Assembly: GCA_017311185.1 (NCBI GenBank) | Contig: JAESUZ010001058.1 | Location: forward strand, 1-64,000 | From: Proteles cristata cristata | Taxonomy: Eukaryota > Chordata > Mammalia > Carnivora > Hyaenidae | DNA length: 64,000 bases | Direction: 5' to 3' | Shown here: positions 31,871 to 43,467 of the stretch, piece by piece | Position numbering within the stretch: the first letter of the stretch is position 1 | Layout of the letters: each line of letters starts with the position of its first letter | Position numbers and translations under genes: made by a program | The notes under the pieces: model-generated | Seen by the model: the letters and a program-made list of their open reading frames with translations, nothing else | The model's database searches: none | What the model was told of the DNA's origin: nothing

Positions 31871-32950
31871 TTATATACTGAAAGAAAATATACATAACAA
31901 CAATGACTCTTGAGTCTAACTCTTGAGTTTTCTTTGAACTCTAGCCTAGGGTTTATGATTACTGCCACCTAATGTATGATTTCACCTACTAGTATTATTC
32001 TAGTACTATATCAAATACACACTCTCTTACATACATGCCTGCATGTACACAGGCAATATCCTCCTCCAGCCTTTGACTGATCCTGTCATCCTTTGAAGGA
32101 TATTTCAGCTATGTACCTGAAATGGATCCACAAATATAATTGCTGACATCAATTTATTCCCCAAAAAAAGCCTATTACAACGGTGTAAGTGTGTAGCACT
32201 CAATAAAGGATGTGACAATTGCGGATATAAATTCAAACTCTGGCATGCCAGTGTTATAGCATCCTCATGTTTAGACATCAAACAAGACTTCTCTGTTGTA
32301 CAAAGCAAAGGAACAGGAAAACATAGACCACTCAGCATGACTGCAGTGGCTCCAGCAGGTCAGGAGGCTGCTTCTTCAGAGGATGAAAATACTCATGCTT
32401 CCTGTGTTTCAGGAAGAACCTGGGTCCATCTTGGCAACATAAACTCCTTGGTACTTAAAAACAAGCATGCCTCATATCCACATCACCAGTTCTGAAATTG
32501 GGAGTGGGGGTTAAAAGCTTTGGATTCCACTGAGACAAGGTGACATTAAGAGAATAAAACCATTAACTAGGAAAACATTAAATAGTTAGGGAGCAGGAAT
32601 TAGGATGTTTTTCATTTACTCATCCTGGATCATTTACTCATGCTTATTTTGGGATCTTTCTGCTCTGAAATCATGGGGGATACGAAAGGCTTAATCTAAC
32701 CTTGAACTCAGGGCAAAAATATTGATTTTGTAGAATGACTGCATATGTGAAATTTATTGTGAAGGAGGCCATTAGCACACAACTATTTCATATAAAGCAC
32801 AAAGGACATAAAGAAAATAAAAAGGAGGATAGGATCGGGTGGAATGGTCATTATTTATTTAGGACATTTTTATTGTGAACAATTCAAATATGCAAAAGGA
32901 AAAAACAATATATAATGAATCATCATGTTCTGTGTCCCCATACCTTCAAC
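31871..32950. other. Non-repetitive DNA
   Basis: Nothing recognised in about 1.1 kb. The frame 32105-32338 (minus) has no known similarity. Confidence 0.45.
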
Positions 32951-32964
32951 AATTACCAGCCTGG

Positions 32965-33192
32965 GGGCATCTGGTGGCTCAGTTGGTTGTGTCCAACTCT
33001 TGATTTTGGCTCAGGTCATGATCTCACAGTTTCTGAGTTTGAGCCACATGTCGGACTCCATGCTGACAATGCAGAGCCTCCTTGGGATTGGACTCCATGC
33101 TGACAATGCAGAGCCTCCTTGGGATTCTTTCCCTCTCTCTCTACCCTTCCCCTGCTTGTTCTCTCTCAAAACAAATTTAAAAAGACTAAAAA
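32965..33192 (+). mobile_element. CAN SINE with an internal 37-bp tandem duplication
   Basis: Diverged SINE head 'gggcatctggtggctcagtt' at 32965, then 'ttggctcaggtcatgatctc' and 'gagtttgagccacatgtcgg'. A 37-bp segment starting 'ggactccatgctgacaatgc' is present twice without mismatch at 33053-33089 and 33090-33126. The tail is A-rich. TSD: 'aattaccagcctgg' at 32951-32964 and 'aattactagcctgg' at 33193-33206. The 98-codon frame across it is a translation of the SINE. Confidence 0.93.
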
Positions 33193-33479
33193 AATTACTA
33201 GCCTGGTATGGACATTTTTAGAGTTATAGATACTTTGACTACACAAAGCTTAGCCAAGCCTGACAGCAGTGCATTTGGCACTTTTTGGCACATGATTCTT
33301 TTTTTCTCCTCCTGCCATTTGTAGCCACCATAAATGCACCAAAGGGAAAAGTGGGTGAAAGCTATGTGGGTGTGTGGGTGTTTTCCCATGCATTCTATTT
33401 GCTTATTCATATAGCCCAGTCCCCAGGGAAATTTTTTTTTAATTTAGTTTCACTCTACAAGATCCAAAGAACTCAGCAT

Positions 33480-33665
33480 TTTATAAGTTCTGTGTCGTTA
33501 AACCTTATAGCTACCTCCTTATGACATCAGTAAGTGGGAAGTGTTATTATCCCCATTTCACAGATGTAGAAACTGAGGACTTTTATGACTATATGTCTCA
33601 TCTAGAGCCAAATTGTGCTGGCAAGAGAATCAAGGACTTCCAATAAAGCTCATGTATTTAACCTT
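33480..33665 (+). mobile_element. MIR SINE, plus strand
   Basis: 'tattatccccatttcacaga' (33545-33564) and 'tgtagaaactgagga' are the MIR core. 'gccaaattgtgctggcaag' and 'aatcaaggacttcc' follow in the less conserved 3' part. Confidence 0.8.
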
Positions 33666-33667
33666 TA

Positions 33668-33985
33668 GATGAGCACTGTCTAACAGAAGTATAGTATGAG
33701 TGACATGTGATTTGAAAATTTCCAGTAGCCATATTACAGAAAAGTAATAACAGGTGAAATTATCTTTAATATTACTCTTTATTTAGCCTATGTCCAAAAT
33801 ATTATCATTCTAACAATATTTTAAAAACTATTAATGAGATCATTTAAATTATTATATTTATACTAAATCTTCAAAATAAACATATATTTGACATTTAAAG
33901 CACATCTCAGTTTGGATTCACCACATCTCAAGTGCTCCATAGTCATAGGTAACTAGTTCTCATAATGGGCAACAGAGCCCTACAC
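33668..33985. mobile_element. hAT-Charlie-type MITE (MER3/MER33-like)
   Basis: 'gcactgtctaacagaagtat' at 33674 and 'cacatctcaagtgctccata' near 33923-33942 match the two halves of a hAT-Charlie MITE known by its 'ctgtccaatagaa' ends. 'ggtgaaattatctttaatat' and 'tccaaaatattatcattcta' lie between. The ends are worn, and the exact family name is uncertain. Confidence 0.6.
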
Positions 33986-35317
33986 CATAAGCTCTTCTCT
34001 CATAAGGCCTTGCTTCCTTCCACTAGACAGCTTAATCGAGACATACCAGTCTTTTGTTGACTGTTTGGGATGCCTTCAATTTTGCTTGAGTATCACTTTG
34101 GTTTGGGCTAATTTCACCAAATTATATATATGAATTGAAGCCTTTAGAAAGTAATGTGAAGTCCATCTCTAGGAGCCAAATGGGGGGAAACCTCACACAT
34201 TTAGAAAGAAGATATAATGCATATTAAATTCCAGTTCCTATAGTTGAGAGGGTTTAATAGAATTAGGAGTAGAATAGAATTAGGAATTTGCTGTGGCAGG
34301 CAAGCAAATCATCAATGGATTGTTATAGTATAAGAGCTGTGAGGCTTTGATTCTGGGCATCAGCTCACAGGCAAATATTTAAAACATCTTTTTCTATTGC
34401 AAACTTCAATGAATTCCACAAATTATAATAGTGATATAGTTACTAAATAGTATGATTTTAGGGAGAAAATAACTTCCATTTACCTCACTCCTTAGTGGTA
34501 TTCACATAGTCAGAGAGAGCTTTGCCTTTTCTAATTAGGAAGTGCTTGCATTCCCCATGGTAGGGGGTTGCCCTTTGAACACTGACCTTTATGCACCACA
34601 CAAAACCACAAGCAGATTCATCTGAATCTTTCCCTCCCTTTTATTTCACTGGAGGTCCCTGAATTTGGTGGTAACATTAAACAAAACATCTGAAATCTCA
34701 AAGTATTTCACAAAGTCAAAAATATATGGCAACCTAAGGAGAACTTAGCATCTGGGTCAGAGGGAGACAAAGTAACATTTCCATAGGCAAAATGTAACTA
34801 TAGCCTGTATTTCACAAGTGGTGCTACTATGATGAAGGAAAGCCTGAAGTGAAACAAATCTAGTTCACAATCATCAAAATACATGACTTACCAGCACATA
34901 AATCTAGGGTTAAGGAAACCATTACACAAGAAATTAAAGGTTTATAAGGTAATGAATGTCAATAGCAGATTTAGAACTATTTGTGATGGCTAACAGTAAC
35001 CATCAAAGTATCTCAATACTAGGATATACATTGAATCTTCAGTTACTTAAAAGAATTTTTTGAGGTAGACAGTTTAGAAGAATTGCCCCTATAAGTGTTC
35101 TATAATGAAAGCCAATAAAGGAATTTCACTCTATTTTTGTGTCTATCTATCCATCTATCTTTCAATCTATGTACATATCTATATGTACATATCTATGTAT
35201 GTTCATTCCTAAAGAAATTGATCATAAAACTATATCATAATGGAAATTAACATATTAGGAATATATTAATATATATGAATAATACTGAAAAAAATGCCCA
35301 CCCCATTTGCTGAATAA
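33986..35317. other. Non-repetitive DNA with a TATC-type low-complexity spot
   Basis: No gene or repeat family was recognised in 1.3 kb. A degenerate (TATC)/(TATG) run lies at 35141-35201. Confidence 0.45.
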
Positions 35318-35333
35318 AGATCCATTCAAGAGA

Positions 35334-35847
35334 AAGAATGTAGTACGTGATAGGTAATTATTCCCCAATTTAAAAAAAGGAAATCCTGCTATTTGCAACA
35401 TAGGTGAACTTTGAGGGCATTATGCTAAGTGAAATACGTCCAATAAGGAAAGACAAATACTGCATAAACTCACTTCTATGTGGAAACTCAAAAAGCTAAG
35501 ACGATAGAAAAGAGAGGGTGGATGGTGGTTGCCATGGGGTGGAGGAAATGTGTAGATGTTGGTCAGAGAGCATAAACTTCAGTCTGGTGATGAGTAAGTT
35601 GAAGGGATCTAATATACAGCAGGGTGACTACAGTTAACAATACTATATTGTATCCTTGAAAGTTGCTAGGAGAGTAATTACTAAATGTTATCACAAACAC
35701 AACAAAAATAAATGGTAATTAGGTGTTAACTAACCTTACTATGGTAATCTTTTAGCAATATATATATGTTTCAAATCTTCACATTGTACACCTTCAACTT
35801 ACACAATGTTATATGTCAATTTATCTTAATAAAGCTAGGAGCAATGG
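35334..35847 (+). mobile_element. L1 (L1MA-like) 3' end with 16-bp TSD, plus strand
   Basis: 'gctatttgcaacataggtga' (35387-35406), 'gcattatgctaagtgaaata', 'ggtggttgccatggggtgga' and 'tacagcagggtgactacag' run in L1 3' order to 'caatttatcttaataaagct' at 35817-35836. The TSD 'agatccattcaagaga' is identical at 35318-35333 and 35848-35863. The first 50 bases after the left TSD (35334-35383) do not look like L1 in this orientation. Confidence 0.85.
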
Positions 35848-35863
35848 AGATCCATTCAAGAGA

Positions 35864-36477
35864 GAACTTTTCAAAACAGCTTTATCTTGGTCAAGGCTAT
35901 TTTAAAATTCTTCAAAAACTATAAAATACCTCCAGAATTCACTTCTTTTTGAAATAACTAGTAATGAATTATATAACTACACTTACTTGAAAGTTTCCAT
36001 AAAGGCTATTCAATCAACAAGTTTGCCTTTTTGCTTACAGGATTCAGTCTGATTATCGTTGCTTTAGCTCCGATTCCCTAGACTTCTCCCACAAACCTTT
36101 CCCCTTGTTAAAGACTCTCCTTTTCCAAACAAATTCATTTGACTTTACAAGAATTCTGGCATGAAGTGAAAAATGGGCACCCACAAGAAACATTCATCAT
36201 GCATTTACTCACACATATTACAGAGGAACCTGGCTATATTATCAAGCCAAGTGGTGAAGCCAATGGAAACCTCAACTCTCCTAGTAGGAAGTCAGCCAAT
36301 GAGATGAGGAATAAATGATTCTCCCTTATGTAATTTTTGCTTTATTTCCAGAGGATCAGATCATCCAAACTCTAAAATGGCTCCTTTGGGAATTTCCCTG
36401 ACTCCCACTTGGACAAACTCTGGCCTCTCAGAAACTGTCTTAGAAGTCACTCTGATAAATAATAGCTAAATGATTAC
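35864..36477. other. Non-repetitive DNA
   Basis: Nothing recognised. Confidence 0.4.
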
Positions 36478-36492
36478 AAATTGTTCCCTCCT

Positions 36493-36696
36493 GGGGTGCC
36501 TGGGTGGCTCAGTCGGTTAAGCATCCGACTTCAGCTCAGGTCATGATCTCACTGGTTGTGGGTTCGAGCCCCATGTTGGGCTCTGTGCTGACAGCTAGCT
36601 CAGAGCTTGGAGCTTGTTTCAGATCCTCTGTCTCCATCTCTCTCTGACCCTCCCCTGTTCATGCTGTCTCTATCTCTCTCAGAAATGAATTTTAAA
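36493..36696 (+). mobile_element. Young CAN SINE with perfect 15-bp TSD, plus strand
   Basis: Close to consensus: head 'ggggtgcctgggtggctcag' at 36494, 'tcggttaagcatccgacttc', B-box-like 'gggttcgagcccc', CT tract, short tail. The TSD 'aaattgttccctcct' is identical at 36478-36492 and 36697-36711. Confidence 0.97.
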
Positions 36697-36787
36697 AAAT
36701 TGTTCCCTCCTATATGAGCACATAATAAATAGTAAATTACTAACCACATCATCAGGCTATTTAATATTCTTTCACATTGTGCCTTGC

Positions 36788-36874
36788 GAAAGAAAAGAAG
36801 GGAAAGGAGAAGGGAACAGAGAAGGAAAAGGGAAGGGAATGAGAAAGGAAAAGAAAAAATGATAGGAAAGGAAG
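36788..36874 (+). repeat. Polypurine (GA-rich) tract, 87 bp
   Basis: Purines throughout except four pyrimidines (36816, 36840, 36860, 36863). The frame read through it (36784-37038) is low-complexity Arg/Glu/Lys and is not a gene. Confidence 0.9.
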
Positions 36875-37254
36875 CCTTTTTCCCTGTCTCTTGGATAACA
36901 CATGTAATACTTACTTCGTATTTTACCATGCTAAAGCAACTCATCATGTTCTTTGAGCACATGTATTACTATAAAGCTGGGCAAATTTTAAAGCATCACA
37001 CGTTTATTAGATATATGGAGTCTGACAATGGTGAATAAAAGATCCCTGAATCCTAAAGAAATTTTTGACCAAGAAAATACTTGCTTTCATATGAGTTTCC
37101 TTTTCTCCCACAGACATTTCATAATCTGAAGATGGAAAATCAAGAGACCATTTGATGAGGTTGGATATCAAACACACAGGCTCTCCAGCCCTTAGGCAGT
37201 TTACTTGGTGGCCCCACATCACATCTGGGTTGCAAATCCCCCTTCCGTATAGCC

Positions 37255-37500
37255 CTTATATTCAAGGCACCAGGTTTACACAAAGAGACCGCCCAGCTGT
37301 TAGCTGGTAAAAGGCTCCCAGGGTCTCATGTAGTCCCTGAGAGCTGCGTAATTCAGTGCAGAAGCCGTCCACGCAATTACATGTCCCTGTAGATTACAGG
37401 GTAATTACATCAAGGAGATGAAAAATAATTGCTTGTAACTTGCACTGTGGCTGAGAAGGCATAAATAATCACATGTGCACTATGTAATGATGTGTGATCA
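37255..37500. promoter_or_regulatory. Candidate conserved non-coding element
   Basis: This block is less AT-rich, keeps several CpGs ('gagaccgcccagctg', 'gagctgcgtaattcag', 'gccgtccacgcaattac') in an otherwise CpG-poor window, and has many homeodomain-type TAAT/ATTA cores. It also has a 7-bp-arm hairpin ('ccctgta' at 37385-37391 with 'tacaggg' at 37395-37401) next to palindromic 'gtaattac'. No repeat family matches it. These are typical traits of enhancers, but conservation was not tested, so the call is inference. Confidence 0.3.
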
Positions 37501-40204
37501 TTTTGCCACTACTGTGTCACAGCTACCACATGTTTAGAAGACCAGCAGTGACTAAAGATGAGAAAAAGCAATGGAGGTTATTTGTAAACTGAAATGTAAA
37601 GAACTGAAGACCTGACAGCTACACCTTGCCTTTCCAGAAGATTGCCCCAGGAAAAATTTTGTAAGACCCCCCAACCTGCATTCACAATGGGAGTAAAAAA
37701 GTGAGTAGTGTATTAAGTGTTGCTTGATTTGCACATTTCAGTTTGACTTGTGCCATCTGGCCCCTATTTCCCAGGCTCCAACATTTGATCTCTAGAAAGG
37801 CATAGATAAATGTATGCAAGTTGTTAAAAATTCTACCTAATGCAGAATTGCTTTTTGAGAGATTGTTGAGTCATCTTACATGTTTGATTCATAATATCCT
37901 AGATATTACTTACTAAGATTAAATCCTCATTCTCTTAAGCAAACAATTCCTCAGTCTTGTTCATTGTTTTAAATCAAGAAAAGAAACATTCTATGTCCAA
38001 ATAACAAGGTTTTAAGCAGCTTTGCTGTATAAAGGTAATTTATGCATGGTTCATTAACAACTATACATTATTTAATGTATTTAGGAATAAAGTGGAAAAA
38101 ATATGTATGTCTTTGCATGATTTCTTCCAGAGTAGTGCTGTTTGATCTCTTTGCTTAATCAGATGTTGTTTCAATAACTGATGAAGCCTGGGAGTAACTC
38201 AAGCTTAAATTAGATGCTTTAAAATCCCATATTAAAGTCCATTTTGATAAGATGTTACATTTATTCCTTAAAAATAGTGATCTTTCCATTGGAGAATACA
38301 ACATTCTAATCATTTTAGAAGTGGCAATAAAAATTCCTGCAAGAAACTCAAGCTTAATCTCTTTCTAATGGGGACTGGCATAGAAAACAAATGTTAGTGA
38401 GCAAGATAGCTTGAATTAAGAAGAAAACATCCTTAAAACTAGTTTCAAAACTTTGGAAAAAAATAAAAATTAACTTCTAAACAAAATCTAAATATTTGAA
38501 AGCATTATTTACTATAGGCACTTACAATCCCTTTTGTAACACTAGTCCTTTGGCAATCTGGCAAAGTTGATGGTCTCCCCTAAAAATAATGTCTTTAAAA
38601 GTATTAAATAAAATAGGAATACAAAGGAAACCAATTATATGAATGTAATTTAAAAAACATGCTTGTGATGTAGTAAAACATAGTTTTTTTGTTAATGAAT
38701 TAATATGTGACTATTAAATGGGTCTATTAGCTGCTGTATTTTCAAAGTAGTGAGGAACATATATGAGATTTTCAAATATTGTAACAACTCTCATGCAATA
38801 TGACAATAATCCATATCCTAATATTGTGGTTTGTTGTTCACATTCATTACTTAAAGAAAAGCTCAATTTTGAATAGAATTTACCAATAATAAAATGTAAT
38901 TTCCTCCTCCCAATCTACAGATCCCCTGAATCCTATCCACAGATGCTTTTGGGGGGTGAGGGCCTTTGGTTGCTAGGTTGAAGATCCCTGATTTTATGCC
39001 AGTTTCTAAGAAATATTAAAAACAAAACTGTTTAATATTGCCATTTTATTCTTACCATCCCTGAGATTAAAAGAAATAGCATCATGAGTTATTTGTTTGT
39101 TTTGCAAAGAAACTGAGAATAGGAAAACACTTAATAAAGTATCAATTTATAAAATACTTCTGTTATTCAAGATAAGGGTGTATCTGGTACACAAAGCCAA
39201 CTTTTCACAAGTATAAATTGTGTAAATACAAGGTGATAAAATAGTACAGGGAACAAATTCATTTCCTCAACCCTTCATTACTTTATCTACAAAATAATGT
39301 AACTGGTCTGGATGATCCTCATCTGATATGCTAATACCAAATCTGTACCAATCTGCAACTGAGGCTATGATGGAACTATTTAACCCTTCTTATCTTTCCC
39401 ACACCATCAGGCTGTTTATTTAACTATGTTAGTGTTCCTTTCAATTCCAGTACAATGTGGCAGTGTATAAAATAATTACAGATATTCCTATTCTCATTTC
39501 CATTACTGCAAGTATGTAACTTTAATGCCAACATTTGAACTCCTCTAACTCCCTAAAAGATGTGAAATGCTCATATAGCCCAGCCATGTTATAAATGGAG
39601 GGAAAATCCTTATTCCCATATATAAATACCCCCTCCCATGGGATGTTTTCTTCTGAAACTTCTGAGTGCCTATCTCTTGATGATTATGCCATTATTATTT
39701 ATTAAGCTGTGAAAAGTGGTTCTCATTACATATAGCAGAGAGGAACAAGCTTGCAACTTTAATAAGGCCCAAAGATAATTAAGACATACAATCTCTTCTC
39801 TAATGCCAGGCCAGGAGGACTTTTCAATCTGTAATATGAATGACTAAAGGCTTTCATGTTTGAATTTATATATGGCTATAAAATATATTTTGACTTTTTT
39901 TTTTTAGTCAGTCCTTTCATTTGTCTTATTTCTCCCAGGCAAATTTTGTTCCACTAAAAGTGGGGAAGTTCAATTGGGCTGCAGCTTTATCTATTTCTTT
40001 CTTTCAAATGTATCGTGAACACTGTGTGCTTGATCACTCATCTGCAAATGAAAAATAATAATAACAATAACATCAAACTGCATCTTAGAATATCTCCATA
40101 TATTTGCGCAATCCTTCCTCCAAATAAGGTAGGCCCATGCTCCTGAGAGGTAAGCAAGAGTGAGAATGACTAATTTCATTTTATAGATTCAGTCTTGAAG
40201 TCAA

Positions 40205-40510
40205 CATATTTCTGGAGTTCCTACAGTGGTAGATTCATTGAGGGACATAAAATATGGACACCTCTTCTCTCAAGGAAGATGCATCTAGTATGGGGCATAA
40301 CACACAAACATGAATGCAATGCTAGGACCTCTGTCAATTACCTCCTGTTAAAAGTCAAGAATTGATCTTAAGGAAGTACCCAAGGAAGGCATGGGAAAAG
40401 GAGACAGTTTTAGTGTTGAGAGATCAGAGAAACTCCATGGAGGTAATTAAACTTGAAAAAGGCTTTGAAAACAAGGAGAACTTCATCAGGCAGTCTGACA
40501 TGAACAAGAT
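40205..40510 (-). mobile_element. L2 LINE fragment, minus strand
   Basis: 'ggagttcctacagtggtaga', 'tgagggacataaaatatgg' and later 'ttaaacttgaaaaaggcttt' (40446-40465) with 'gagaacttcatcaggcagtc' resemble the reverse complement of an L2 3' region. The frames at 40362-40643 and 40424-40681 overlap it and are not genes. Confidence 0.5.
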
Positions 40511-42574
40511 TAAATGGCAGGGGGGGGGGCATCTGTTGACTGACCCAGAAAATACATTTGAAATCCTTGAACCAATGATTTCTGTTAATATACTCCTAGT
40601 GGGCCATTTCCCTGTACATAGAATCAAGATGACCGCAGAATGATCCAAGATGTAGATATCATTTAGAAGCTGTATTATCAACTAACTTAAATTATGGTCC
40701 ACAGGAAAATCTGAACTGTTGAAGAATTAGAGTGGAAGAAAGAATAGTTAGTACAAGAGGTGAAAAAGCAAAGTTATTCAAGAGCATTGTTATATAGTAA
40801 CTACTTCAGAAAATGTAAAATAAAAGTCTGAAAAACTAATGATAGGTCCAAGTAAAACTATCTAGTATTAATCATAATCAATATATAAATTTATGTTACT
40901 AACCATGGAGATACTTTGTACCAAGATAGATGGCCTCAGTTGTATCACAGTGGGCATGCTCCATGAAGAAGACAGGTGTTAATTCCAGTCTTCAAGGAGG
41001 TTAAGTGGGAGGGAGTATATTTCTCTCAATGGGAAAACAAAGACAAGCAATAACTGAAGGACAAAAAGCAGGAAAGTAATGGCACAAATATGAAATCAAA
41101 CAATTTTCTTCATGAGATAACATAGTTTGGAGCACCCAAGTTAGCATAAAAAGTGGGACTATATTACCTTTTTGTGTTATAAACATTTTTCAAATAGCAA
41201 TTCCAAATAAGTTTAAGACCTTGTACTAGTAGAGAAGAACTATAATCATAGCTCATTACTTAGCTCTACAATGAACAAGAATTACATTATAATCATGTGT
41301 TATTAGATTTCTCCTGTGAGACTCAACTTACATAAAATGCAGAGAAGACTTGACTACAGTTACAGAATATAAATGTTATCAAACTTAACAACTATTTCTT
41401 AGGAGATAAGAAGTAGTGATGGTAAGAGGTGGCAGAAAGAGTAAATACAAAAAAGTAGCATATCTTACATGGAGAGAAAGGTTTAAGTATATAAATTAAG
41501 AATACATGAAGTTATTCAATGGAATGAAATAAGGATTAAATATCAATCAAAATAAAAAAGAATTGGGGCAGAGAGACTTTGAGAGATATAAAGGAGCTAT
41601 CCCCTCATTTTGCATATAAGAAAATAGAGAAACTAAACATAGTAATTTAGGAATTAGTGGTGGGACTACATTATTTAAAATTATGGACACAACCAGGAGC
41701 TCTTGAACAGAAATATTAAAAGAGATTGCCTCTGGAGAATAAAATAAGGATAGTAGTTATTTGGAAGAGTGGAAGCAGTTTCTTTTCATAATGAAACCTA
41801 TTCTACTTGCTTGTTTTATGTAATTTCACAAAATTAATTATAAATTAATATAAATGACATTTAAAAATTACAAAATGGAGAAGGGTGAAGAAAGGTAACT
41901 CCAAAAAGAGAAAAATATCTATTCAGCTTTCAAAGCACAGAGGACCATTTGGGAAGGGAGTAGAGAAATAAATAAAAGAAAGTCAGATAATTTTCTGCCA
42001 ATGCAATGACCTTTTCTGCTGAGGGAAAAAAATCAAAGTGAAGCCAAGGAGTGAGGTGGTGGAAGGGAGAAATATAATGGGAATAATCTAGTATGAGTAG
42101 AGAGAAAGCACTTCAAAATGCAAAGTTTGTAGGTCTAAATGATTTGGTCTAAGACAGAAATATATTTCTGATAATAGTGCATGGACAAAAAACTCAAAAT
42201 ATGATGCTTAAAGGGGTCTTAAAAGCTGGTAGATTACTACACAGATCTCCTAATAAGTATCCTATTCTTTAAAGCCTTCAGTACATATTATCTTCTAAAT
42301 AGAATAAAAGACTTTCTAAATCAGGAATTTCTTCCTTTTTAAATCAAACATTATTGAAACCTAAGCAGAAAGGAGAGTCTCTTCCCAGAAGTGGATTTGG
42401 TGGGTTAAGGAAAATAGACATTTGTAATTTTGATAGCTATTGCTAAATGTTTCCCTATAGACACTGCATCAATTTACAATCCATTTTGCAAAGTAGAGAA
42501 ACAAGCCAGTTTGTCAGCTTTATAAATACAGATTTTGATTTTTTGGCAACTATTCATTTCAATATTGTCATTGA
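40511..42574. other. Repeat-poor segment; one weak MIR
   Basis: A G10 homopolymer lies at 40520-40529. A MIR-like stretch ('cccctcattttgcatataag', 41600-41619) is possible. A segment near 41715-41880 could be a worn L1 3' end. Otherwise nothing was recognised in 2 kb. Confidence 0.4.
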
Positions 42575-42985
42575 GAAATATTAGAATCATCTTAAATGTC
42601 CACTAATAGGGGAATGGTTAAAATTATACCATACAATGGAATAATATGCCAGTATAAAAAAGAATGAGAAGATTTTCTATCCCTTGAGATGGAATGATCC
42701 ATAAGATATAGTTAATGAAAAAATCAACATTTAGAAAGTATGCACACTATTCTATCTACTGTGTAAAAAGAGGAAGGGAGATAAAGGATCTTCATGCATG
42801 TCTATCAGTGCATGCCTGTATACTCCAGAAGGATGTACAAAAACTAAAAGCAGTGATTACTCATGGAAAGGTGGAGGGTGAGAGGTAAGAAAAAGGGTGC
42901 AAAAGGGAATGAGACTTTTACCTTATATCTTTAATTTAAAAAATTTTTGAATCTCATAAATGTATTACTATTTATTTAAAAAATA
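42575..42985 (+). mobile_element. Old L1M (L1ME-like) 3' end, plus strand
   Basis: 'aatgtccactaataggggaa' (42595-42614), 'catacaatggaataatatgc', 'actgtgtaaaaagaggaagg' and 'tccagaaggatgtac' followed by 'gagacttttaccttatatct' are in old L1 3' order, ending 'tgtattactatttatttaaa'. No TSD remains. Confidence 0.75.
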
Positions 42986-43137
42986 ACATAAAAAGAGAAA
43001 ATATAAAAAATCAATAATCAGTTTTATTAAGCTACATACACTTTATATGGTAAGCTATACAGTGTTTCTGTTCAATATTCAAACTTGCAGTTTTTATTTC
43101 TTTTTCCTAAAAAAGGACTTTGTTATAACCTAAAAAG

Positions 43138-43293
43138 CAATCCATCAGAGACTCTTGAGTGCTGAGAACAAACTGAGGGCTGATGAGGGTGGGGGTAGGG
43201 GAAGGGGGGTGATGGGCATGGAGGAGGGCACTTGTGGGGATGAGCACTGGGTGTTATATGGAAACCAACTTGACAATAAACTATTTTTCAAAA
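43138..43293 (+). mobile_element. Short L1 3' end with perfect 13-bp TSD, plus strand
   Basis: 156 bp from 'caatccatcagagactcttg' through the G-rich tract and 'gagcactgggtgttatatgg' to 'gacaataaactatttttcaa'. The TSD 'ataacctaaaaag' is identical at 43125-43137 and 43294-43306. Confidence 0.95.
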
Positions 43294-43423
43294 ATAACCT
43301 AAAAAGAATGGGATCCAAAATGACTTGGTATAGACTTTTCAACAAAGACAAGTTTTCAAAAGTCAAATACTATGAAGTAAATATATATGGTTATAAAATA
43401 AGTTCAGAGTTTTAAAACTAAGT

Positions 43424-43467
43424 GTCCATCAACAGATGAATGGATCAAGAAGATGTGGTTTATCTAT
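43424..43467 (+). mobile_element. Older L1 tail, left part (split by younger L1)
   Basis: 'gtccatcaacagatgaatgg' and 'atcaagaagatgtggttt' are ORF2 C-terminal words that make no sense next to the ORF2 N-terminal words that follow at 43468. They continue instead at 47489. A 10-bp TSD of the older copy, 'aaaactaagt', lies at 43414-43423 and 47874-47883. Confidence 0.88.

Larger units (their letters stand above)
36712..40204. other. Repeat-poor segment of about 3.5 kb
   Basis: No SINE, L1, L2, MIR or DNA transposon could be recognised here. It contains a purine tract (36788-36874) and a block with features of conserved regulatory DNA (37255-37500). No open frame with recognisable similarity was seen. 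Confidence 0.5.

Noticed and set aside
32925..33221. 98-codon frame with an internal repeat
   Set aside because: Translation of a SINE with a 37-bp duplication. The repeat is a DNA-level event.
36600..36962. 120-codon minus-strand frame
   Set aside because: It spans the SINE 3' part and the polypurine tract. Low-complexity Ser/Phe/Leu with no similarity.
40362..40643. 93-codon frame with a plausible charged composition
   Set aside because: It overlaps a probable L2 fragment and a G10 run, and has no domain or upstream promoter signal.
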